Positions 51,315 to 62,216 of a DNA stretch of 62,216 nucleotides are shown here, piece after piece (the first letter of the stretch is position 1; each line of letters starts with the position of its first letter). Origin of the DNA: Clostridium magnum DSM 2767 (GTDB taxonomy: Bacteria > Bacillota > Clostridia > Clostridiales > Clostridiaceae); assembly GCF_001623875.1 (NCBI RefSeq), contig NZ_LWAE01000018.1:1-62216 (forward strand), given 5' to 3'. The position numbers and the translations under genes were made by a program. The notes under the pieces are model-generated. The model ran no database searches and was not told where the DNA came from. It worked only from the letters and a program-made list of their open reading frames with translations.

Positions 51315-52277
51315 TTATGCTTTTCCATATAACAACTCTTGTTTTTTCATACTAAACTCTTCTTCTGTGATAACTCCCATATCTAACAACTGTTTGAATT
51401 TAAGTAATTCATCGGCAACACTAAATGCCGCTTCACTCTTAGCAGAATTATCATTACTTTTTTCTTCATTATCTTCTAGTTCTGTAAACTCCATGTCAAT
51501 AACATTAGACATTTCTTTTAAATCCCGATTAAATTCTTCCTCAGTATAATTAATTGAAGCTGATAAAGTATCTTTTAACCGATTGCCCATAGGTTTCATT
51601 GATAAATATGTAAGACCACCCGATATTACTCCACCTAATACTGGAATAATTTTTGAGACACTCTTTGAAAATGTCTGTTTAGTTATTTTCACACCTATAG
51701 CGGCCGCAATCTTTTTAATTACTGGATAGTATACTGTTTTAGTTAACGCTTTTTGAGGTAACTTCTTTAGAACCTGTTTTGAAATACTTGCAGAAACTAC
51801 TTTTAATGTAGATGATGCACCACCTATACCAAACATAACTCCTAAAAATAGAGTTAGATTTCCTTTGACTTCTTCACTATTAGCGTTACCATTTACATAC
51901 ATATCTTTATAACCATATATGTATGCTAACTCTTGTGATAAGCGCAAAGCTACACCAAAAAATTGTAAAGTATCAGCAGGTATTGAAGCGGCCATAGCTA
52001 GGCCTCCTGGTAATCCTGCTGCGAAAGATGCGCCAGTACTTTGAAGTGTACGTTTTTCAACTAAAGATACTGCTATCTTATCTAGTGTACTAATGCTTAT
52101 TCCTGCCTCAACTGGTCCTCTATCTAATATTTGTAAAATATCGATGCCATTATCTTTTGCATAATTATCAAATGTTTTAATTAAAAATTCTCTTCGGTTG
52201 ATCTTAACTCCTGGTATTTTTAAGGCATTCACTAATGCTAATTCAAATGAATTTTCTATTTCTTTTTCATTAATCAT
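51315..52277 (-). CDS. EcsC-like protein with C-terminal SHOCT domain
   Basis: A 320-aa protein. The N-terminal ~240 residues contain glycine/alanine-rich hydrophobic helices of the EcsC family (GLPGGLAMAASIPADTLQFF; VLGGVISGGLTYLSMKPMG). An acidic linker leads to a SHOCT domain at the end (LLKFKQLLDMGVITEEEFSM). SHOCT are short protein-interaction tails and EcsC proteins are often membrane-associated; the combination suggests a membrane-linked stress or defence role, but that is inference. Start at 52277 has AGGTGGGA upstream. It follows the Wadjet remnant by ~150 bp on the same strand. Confidence 0.75.
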   Translation of the reverse strand: MINEKEIENSFELALVNALKIPGVKINRREFLIKTFDNYAKDNGIDILQILDRGPVEAGISISTLDKIAVSLVEKRTLQSTGASFAAGLPGGLAMAASIPADTLQFFGVALRLSQELAYIYGYKDMYVNGNANSEEVKGNLTLFLGVMFGIGGASSTLKVVSASISKQVLKKLPQKALTKTVYYPVIKKIAAAIGVKITKQTFSKSVSKIIPVLGGVISGGLTYLSMKPMGNRLKDTLSASINYTEEEFNRDLKEMSNVIDMEFTELEDNEEKSNDNSAKSEAAFSVADELLKFKQLLDMGVITEEEFSMKKQELLYGKA

Positions 52278-52430
52278 AAAATATCCCACCTACAATTATC
52301 ATATTATGTATCATTTTTACTATATATTCTACATAATGTGATAAATACCCTTTTTATAAGTTTGTTATCTCTATAGGTGAAAGATACCTATCTGTGCTCT
52401 AAAGTTATTAATTTGCACATGAAAATAACG

Positions 52431-54206
52431 TTAGATCATTTCCTCGCTGGCTTTTTTACTTACACTTACCTCTTTATGTATATCATTAAACTGACCACTT
52501 AAAAGTGAAAAACCTTCCACTATATTAAAATCATCCATTATCATCTTATAATACTTGCCAAAACGCTTACTTTCTGTGTATTTAAATTCGTAAGACTCAC
52601 TTCCGAATTTAATATCTTTAAGAGCTTTATTTAAGTGTTTAAACTCTCCTTGTGCCTTCTTAATATTTTCCTGAAGTTTGGATAAGAACTGTTCCTTAAA
52701 CTCAAGTTCAGCCCCTTTTCTTGCAGCGTATACCTTCTCCTCGTAAGTAAGTAGCTCAGAATTCTTTAATTTATCCAATTCCTCTATAAATAGTTTTGCC
52801 CCTTTAAAAGCTGCCTCTGCGCCAAAATCATGCTCTGACTTATATTTATATTGTTTTTCCCTTAAGGTTCCTTCAAAGTTACTTCTTGATGTTTCTGCTC
52901 TCTTTTTAGTCCCTTCATAATCTTCTTTCAGTTTAGTAAGGTTTTTAACCTCTACTAAACTGACATACTCTTTCTCGGCACTACTTAAAAGCTCACCTAG
53001 TGATTGCTGTATATTAACCAAATCCTCTTTTTGCATTTCCAGCTGTGATTTCTTAAATTCTTTAGCTTTGTCTTGATTACGTATTTCATTTTCGTTAAAA
53101 CCATTTTTCTTGATCAATTCTTCCTTTTTGCCTTCCAGGTTAGCTATTTCCTTTTTAATCCCTTCAATAACCATTTTCTTTTGAAGAAAATTATTATTCT
53201 TTTCAAGCTCAAGCTTTTCCCTTTTTAGATTTTTTAATTGCTCTTCACTGGCTTTTAACTTTGGCAGAGTATCCAATTTATATTTTATATTTGTCTCGTT
53301 ATCCTTATTAAGCACTTCCCTATATGCTTCAAGATATTTTAATCTTTCTAGTATTTCATTTCTCTGCTGTTCTAAAATTTCTTTTTCCTTTACTGCTTGT
53401 TCTAACTGAATTTTATACGCATCTTCTCCTATATAGGGTGTATTGTATACCTTAGGATCAATAGCTCTTGCAACATGATTTTGATATAGCATACAGCCTG
53501 GAGTTATTGAACAGTTATACTGCTTTAGCTCTTCAACCTTCTCACAGAGAGTTACCTTACCCAATATCATATTTACAAATCGCTTAGCCCATATACTTTG
53601 AGAGGTTACAATGGATGCTAGCGTATTTTCTTCCCAATTGTCGTATTTCTCTAACCTACCAGTATTAATTAGTCCAGCAGAATGAAGTCCTCTATTTTTA
53701 CGTATATTTTCATATACATTAAGGGCAAGATTAAAATCCTCAGGTTCCACAAGTAGATAGAATCTTTGAGTATTTAAATAACCTTCTATAGCATTTTTCC
53801 ATTTATCATCGGTTACTCTTAAAAGTTCACATATTATCCTCGGTTCTACTTCTTTTCCAGCTTTCTTAAAAGCCTTCTTTATCTCATCAGCATAATCATT
53901 AAAATGTATCAGCTGAACATAACTATTTGTAGTTTCACTATTTATCCATCCATAATCAATAAGTTTCCTTATAAAAAGAGTGGCCTTGTCTCTACTGCCT
54001 GATACGGTGACATCATCTTCAGTAATATCAACAACACTGCTTTCAAAATAATCTTGAAGCTGGTCTATCACAAGTTCCCTTTCAACACCAAAGGACAGTT
54101 GACTGCTCATTATGGTATATAGTATGTAAATACAATCCCAGTAGGTATTTTTATTTTTGGAAGATAATGGTGCAAAGAAGTTTTCTGGTATGTTTTTGAA
54201 TATCAT
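52431..54206 (-). pseudogene. Wadjet remnant: JetA N-terminus fused in frame to the middle of JetC
   Basis: An intact 591-codon frame made of two pieces. Residues 1 to ~112 are the start of JetA (type III, DUF5716): MIFKNIPENFFAPLSSKNKN, SSQLSFGVERELVIDQLQDY. From ~115-125 on it is JetC, the SMC-like subunit: WKNAIEGYLNTQRFYLLVEP, then CSITPGCMLYQNHVARAIDP and the KVYNTPYIG block, then ~300 residues of coiled coil and KDIKFGSESYEF. It stops before JetC's C-terminal ATPase half, and Walker A is missing too. JetB and JetD are absent. An in-frame deletion would explain it. GGGAGAA precedes the start, so a chimera could still be made, but it cannot hydrolyse ATP or cut DNA. Confidence 0.75.
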
Positions 54207-54489
54207 GCTTATTCTCCCTATTTTTTATTTACGACATTATTATATAATTATTTGTAGTATTTGTAAAAGTCACTGTGGATTTTTACAAATAAAAAGACAT
54301 CTAATCATTTGATTGACTAAATGGCCCTTTTTCATTTAGAGTATTACATTAGCAACCATTACACTGGTATTCTGTTTAGTTGGAGCTATCCTTAAAATTA
54401 AGAATAATACTCTTAAATATCATGAAATCCCTCCCTGAAACTATTATTTTACTAAGAAGGCATTTTCATATTTAGCTGCCCAAATAATA

Positions 54490-54524
54490 AAAGTGCCTTC
54501 AGCTTATATATACTGAAGGCACTA
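54490..54524. terminator. Hairpin terminator upstream of the Wadjet remnant
   Basis: AGTGCCTTCAG / CTGAAGGCACT perfect stem with a ten-base loop. A plus-strand open stretch at 54337-54441 reading ITLATITLVFCLVGAILKIK (start-less, membrane-like) may be a scrap of the gene it once ended. Otherwise 54207-54549 shows nothing clear. Confidence 0.65.
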
Positions 54525-54549
54525 GTATAGGCATTAGAATAAATTTAAC

Positions 54550-54771
54550 TCAATTGAAACTTACTTTATGTTTGGTGAAGTTTTTTATAGAATTTTCTAC
54601 TATACAGTGTTTAATAGTGAAGAAAAACCCATTGTTAACTGGAAAATCTACTTGCTTGCTGTTTAGAATTACAAGTATTTCATAGTTGGTTAATTTTTTT
54701 TGAATACTATTGTCTGTAAGTACGTTTCCTTCTACATCTTTAAATTCAAATATTACTTTCACAGTCTTCAC
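54550..54771 (-). CDS. Small hypothetical protein, 73 aa
   Basis: A frame starting with GTG and reading MKTVKVIFEFKDVEGNVLTD (Met from GTG), then mixed beta-like sequence. No good ribosome site precedes the GTG. It resembles no family I know. It could be a remnant or a chance frame, but its amino-acid composition is protein-like. Confidence 0.4.
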   Translation of the reverse strand: MKTVKVIFEFKDVEGNVLTDNSIQKKLTNYEILVILNSKQVDFPVNNGFFFTIKHCIVENSIKNFTKHKVSFN

Positions 54772-54931
54772 TCATTCTAAACAAACACAAACCGTTGGTG
54801 CAACGGGGGCACCGTGGGCAAACTTGTATTCCACCTTTATTCTAATTGATATAATAAAATAGTTCAATAGAATATTCAGCACACGCATTAATAGGCTTAT
54901 GTCTAATTAAAGACAAAAGCCTCATTAATAG

Positions 54932-55108
54932 TTATCCTAATGCATCATATCTATAATAATCACCATAATATTCTGGGTTATTATAGGTTTTATCAAAACT
55001 ATTCTTATACATTTTGGCTACATTGCTACCTTAACTTTTTCTTTTAGTGTTGCATTTTCCTTCTTCAATTTTCTGATTTCTTCCCTTAGTGTCAATCTTG
55101 CTATTATT
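54932..55108 (-). pseudogene. Coiled-coil scrap, possibly transposase OrfA-like
   Basis: Two frames joined by a one-base shift read LREEIRKLKKENATLKEKVK then KMYKNSFDKTYNNPEYYGDY and a stop. The first part looks like the leucine-zipper end of IS3-type OrfA proteins; the second is unrecognised. No start. From 54772 to 54931 I see nothing I can support. Confidence 0.35.
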
Positions 55109-55110
55109 TG

Positions 55111-55140
55111 TAGACAAGTATTATTCTTAATTGGTATAAT
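55111..55140 (+). promoter_or_regulatory. Promoter of the PAS-like gene
   Basis: -35 TAGACA (55111-55116), 18-bp spacer and -10 TATAAT (55135-55140), about 48 bp before the start codon. Confidence 0.65.
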
Positions 55141-55187
55141 TAGTTATGTAAACCGATTTTAGAGTTTTTATATAGGAGGAATTAACA

Positions 55188-55505
55188 ATGATTGATGAAA
55201 AAGTTATTGAAGCTTTTCATATAATGTGGGACAGCTTTCCGGCACCAGTTCGCTTAATCCACAAAAACAAAACAGTATTAGCTGTAAATGAAACTGCACA
55301 AAGTATGGGAATGAAAACAGAAGTACCATGTTTTGCAATTGGAACTCCCGAAGCTCATAAAGGCTGTATGGCAAACGAGGCAATTACCTCCAACAAAGCT
55401 CAAGTTCAACATGTAGGTTCTGAAAAAATTAAATACTGGCTTCCTGTAAAAGATTATCCTGATGTTTATGTTCACTATACAATTACTATCGACTCTGCAA
55501 AATAA
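55188..55505 (+). CDS. Small stand-alone PAS-like protein
   Basis: A 105-aa protein with a strong AGGAGGAATTAACA site. It reads as a single PAS-type domain: FPAPVRLIHKNKTVLAVNET forms the first strands, and KYWLPVKDYPDVYVHYTITI the last three. Two cysteines in PCFAIGTPEAHKGC sit in the central loop and could bind a metal, cluster or form a redox switch. No output domain is fused, so it must act on another protein. Monocistronic with a good promoter. Confidence 0.7.
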   Translation: MIDEKVIEAFHIMWDSFPAPVRLIHKNKTVLAVNETAQSMGMKTEVPCFAIGTPEAHKGCMANEAITSNKAQVQHVGSEKIKYWLPVKDYPDVYVHYTITIDSAK

Positions 55506-55564
55506 TCTCATAAACTGTCCAAAATATATTTAATATATACTACATAGTAAATTTAAATGGTAAT

Positions 55565-55634
55565 AGCAAGCAGGAACTCGGGGTCCCTGCAATGGGGTCA
55601 GACACCATTGCGAGAGACTTGTCTTGAGCTTGCT
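55565..55634. repeat. REP-like palindromic repeat, full 70-bp copy
   Basis: Starts AGCAAGC, ends GCTTGCT; inner palindrome CAATGGGGTCAGACACCATTG. Best reference copy in the window. It is joined directly to the repeated scrap at 55640. Confidence 0.8.
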
Positions 55635-55639
55635 ACCCA

Positions 55640-55705
55640 ATGCTTAAATATAAGAAATTGTTCTGGTGTTACTTTTCTTAGTATAAATATACCTTTTTAA
55701 GCCTC
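55640..55705 (-). pseudogene. Scrap shared with the end of the Rpn fragment at 24766
   Basis: The minus strand reads KGIFILRKVTPEQFLIFKHW, the same peptide as KSIFILRKITLEQFIIFHC at 24766-24850. Both copies abut a REP-like repeat. The parent gene is not clear. Confidence 0.55.
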
Positions 55706-55720
55706 CCTGAGCTTGACTAA

Positions 55721-55760
55721 AATAGACTAGCTTACTGTATTAGTACTAAGCTAGTCTATT
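55721..55760. terminator. Bidirectional terminator at the end of the zeta-toxin gene
   Basis: AATAGACTAGCTTA / TAAGCTAGTCTATT perfect 14-base stem with a 12-base loop and T-rich flanks; the zeta-toxin stop codon lies in one arm. Confidence 0.85.
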
Positions 55761-56319
55761 TTAGAATATAATCGCTCCACTTAGGAGTTACACTCCTCTT
55801 CCACGTAATTTTTCCATTACATATATAAGCTACATGGGTAAATTTATTAGTATTATCATATATATTTATTTCATTACATAAATCTAGTACATTTTTTAAG
55901 TTATCCAGTGATTCATAATATCTTCTTTCTATAGATTCTTCAGGAATTCCATGTCCACCTTTTAAAACCCTAATTCTAACTCTTTCTTTAGCAATATCAG
56001 GATTATCAACTCCAATATAATTCATTACAACATAAAAACCTTCCTGCCTTGCTTTTTCTATATTTCTAATAATACTTTTACCTGAAAGAGTAGTTTCTTG
56101 ATTAAAGGATATATCATTTTTAATATAGTATCCTATCAGTTTTACCGCTTCTCTTGCACATTTAATTTGAAGATTATTATCTTTCCATGAACCTATTCTT
56201 GCTACCATTTCATCTGTATTTATTCTTTCTTCATCTTTGTTTTCTTCATAATAAATAGACTTATAAATTGATGTTTTTCCAGCACCATTTACCCCTGCAA
56301 ATATAGTGTAAGTCGCCAT
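55756..56319 (-). CDS. Zeta-toxin-family kinase
   Basis: A 187-aa P-loop kinase with Walker A GVNGAGKTS (residues ~9-17), INTDEMVARIG for substrate, NQETTLSG (the catalytic region) and an arginine-rich lid (AKERVRIRVLKGGHGIPEES). Zeta toxins phosphorylate UDP-N-acetylglucosamine and block wall synthesis. It overlaps by one base the small gene upstream (TAATG), a toxin-antitoxin arrangement. Part of this gene is found as a scrap at 19985-20025. Confidence 0.88.
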   Translation of the reverse strand: MATYTIFAGVNGAGKTSIYKSIYYEENKDEERINTDEMVARIGSWKDNNLQIKCAREAVKLIGYYIKNDISFNQETTLSGKSIIRNIEKARQEGFYVVMNYIGVDNPDIAKERVRIRVLKGGHGIPEESIERRYYESLDNLKNVLDLCNEINIYDNTNKFTHVAYICNGKITWKRSVTPKWSDYILK

Positions 56320-56492
56320 TAATCTTTACCTATTACTTTTTCTTGTTCTTTTTGCAACACTATATCAGATAAAGTGATATAAAAATCTTGTTCTTCTTTT
56401 GTTTTAGCTTTTTTAAATAATTCTTTTAGGTCTTTATATGAATATTTTAAAAACTGCTCATATAAACTATTTTGTCCTTTTAGCTTTTCCAT
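56319..56492 (-). CDS. Small putative antitoxin of the zeta-toxin pair
   Basis: A 57-aa helical, highly charged protein (YKDLKELFKKAKTKEEQDFY). GGAGG lies seven bases before the ATG at 56492, so that start is chosen over the longer frame to 56540. Its stop overlaps the toxin's start. It is much smaller than classical epsilon and not recognisably related, so the antitoxin role rests on position. Confidence 0.7.
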   Translation of the reverse strand: MEKLKGQNSLYEQFLKYSYKDLKELFKKAKTKEEQDFYITLSDIVLQKEQEKVIGKD

Positions 56493-56585
56493 AGCACTTC
56501 CTCCAATAAATAATACTTTTATTATATTATATCCCAACAAATTATTAACATAAACAATTTTTTTGTGATAAAATAGTCATTATCC

Positions 56586-56770
56586 TTACTCAATACCCCA
56601 AATCCCCTTACTCTCCATCTTCGCCTCCTTTACATATTCTCCAAAATAACCGCTATACTTTATATCTGGAATATAAGTAGCCTGCCTGGCATAGCCATTA
56701 GCTAACAAAATAGCATTAAACATTTTATTTCTTATCTCATCACTGCTAATTTTGCTAGGAATTTGGAGCC
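56586..56770 (-). pseudogene. Thermonuclease (SNase) C-terminal fragment
   Basis: Reads RNKMFNAILLANGYARQATY, IPDIKYSGYFGEYVKEAKME and SKGIWGIE. NGYARQATYIPDIKY is the C-terminal helix region of staphylococcal-nuclease-fold enzymes. The front half with the catalytic Arg/Glu is absent; upstream it runs into RAYT-type repeat copy 3. Parallel fragment at 18528-18622. Confidence 0.65.
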
Positions 56771-56792
56771 AAATGTAGCGAAGTAATCTTCT

Positions 56793-56970
56793 AAACATAT
56801 AATTAAAACTTAAATTTATTTTTTATTATAAGACTTTACATATGGATACCATTCTCTCTTTTTCGTCGGTATAATCAAAATCCTCCACTTTATTTGTTTA
56901 CTATTGATTATTGCAAAGTTTCCAAAATTTACACCTCTGGGGTGTTTGCGAAGGCTTGCCTGAACTTGCT
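56793..56970 (-). repeat. Dispersed repeat: REP-like end plus RAYT-type transposase start, copy 3
   Basis: Same layout as copy 1 (24559-24767), with the REP-like palindrome at 56930-56970 and the ATACCGACGAAAAAGAGAGA segment replacing the transposase start (ATG to ATA). It sits between the SNase fragment and the rrn terminator. Confidence 0.65.
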
Positions 56971-56978
56971 AAATGCAT

Positions 56979-57009
56979 AAAAAAACACTAGGTATCAAAA
57001 CCTAGTGTC
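56979..57009 (-). terminator. rrn operon terminator
   Basis: ACACTAGGT, six-base loop, ACCTAGTGT, then seven Ts on the minus strand, ~11 bp past the 5S gene. Confidence 0.92.
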
Positions 57010-57020
57010 TTCCTGTTACT

Positions 57021-57137
57021 TACCTGGCGACGACCTACTCTTCCACACAGTCTCCCGTGCAGTACCATCAGCACTGTAAAGCTTAACCTTCGTGTTCGGA
57101 ATGGAAACGGGTGTTGCCTTTACGTCATAATCACCAG
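57021..57137 (-). rRNA. rrf: 5S rRNA
   Basis: ~117-nt 5S gene with the conserved CCATTCCGAACACGAAGGTT block (minus strand), AGTAGGTCGTCGCCAGG 3' region and matching ends. Between it and the 23S gene (57138-57402) lies AT-rich spacer without a tRNA. Confidence 0.95.
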
Positions 57138-57402
57138 ATTTATTTAGTTGAGAGTTAAGAATTAATAGTTAAGAGTTATGGTTATTTTTTCTCCTATCGT
57201 CGAAAAAACGATAATTATACTAACTAATAACTTTATACACAATAAATTATTAACTCTTATGAGAATATTATTCTCTGAAAATTGCACAGTGATAAGTATA
57301 GCTTTTTTATGTGGAGCTTAATTAATTTAAATTTTAGATTTTCACGCTAGTGAAAATCATCATTAACTCTTAATTCTCAACTCTACACTGTTAACTATTT
57401 TT

Positions 57403-62216
<4,814 letters not shown>

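Overview
The window is a low-GC, AT-rich segment of a Gram-positive anaerobe, most likely a Clostridium sensu stricto. The rRNA genes, strong AGGAGG-type ribosome binding sites, CWB2 cell-wall repeats, LytTR and DUF3021-like pairs, and Rpn and DUF4003 remnants all fit that. Both ends lie inside 16S rRNA genes on the minus strand, so the window looks like a contig bounded by two different rrn operons. Bases 1-273 match 61944-62216 with one difference that I could see.

Layout. 1-713: 5' part of a 16S gene and its two tandem promoters. 1.1-5.7 kb: a SagB-type oxidoreductase, a three-gene membrane redox operon (CcdA-like, NapH-like polyferredoxin, exported protein) and a LytTR regulator with a membrane partner. 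5.8-11.2 kb: a soluble chemoreceptor and a two-component system next to an exported two-repeat protein that resembles the kinase sensor domain. 11.4-12.9 kb: an IS91-like element. 13-15.8 kb: a clostridial version of E. coli ydjXYZ. 16.1-23.7 kb: MFS transporter, XRE regulator, RelA/SpoT-like synthetase, PhzF-like protein and divergent MocR regulator, mixed with broken genes. 23.7-33.9 kb: a gene graveyard with fragments of Rpn nucleases, helicase, ATPase, phage DUF927 protein and a DUF2357-like nuclease. It also holds intact modules: HEPN/MNT toxin-antitoxin, SRP RNA, a probable 6S RNA, a CWB2-SBP fusion, a PD-(D/E)XK nuclease and a QueG-like Fe-S protein.

34.2-50.0 kb is the most striking part: a minus-strand operon of four genes (229, 1158, 1932 and 1893 aa) that by eye is richer in GC than its surroundings. 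It encodes giant beta-rich proteins of no family I can name, with a glycosyltransferase-like N-terminus on the third and several LysM-like modules in the fourth. The third and fourth genes overlap by 49 bp, and one LysM-like module is split between them, so they look like one protein of about 3800 aa broken, or recoded, at a run of five G. A terminator-like hairpin follows the first gene, a tandem repeat array lies upstream, and a group II intron remnant lies beyond that.

50.4-57 kb holds the intron remnant, an EcsC/SHOCT protein, a Wadjet remnant in which the start of JetA is fused in frame to the middle of JetC, a small PAS-like protein, and a zeta-toxin pair. 57.0-62.2 kb is an rrn operon (16S partial, 23S, 5S) on the minus strand. 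Palindromic REP-like repeats recur at breakpoints across the window; three of them run into the beginning of an IS200/RAYT-like transposase, which may be what spread them.
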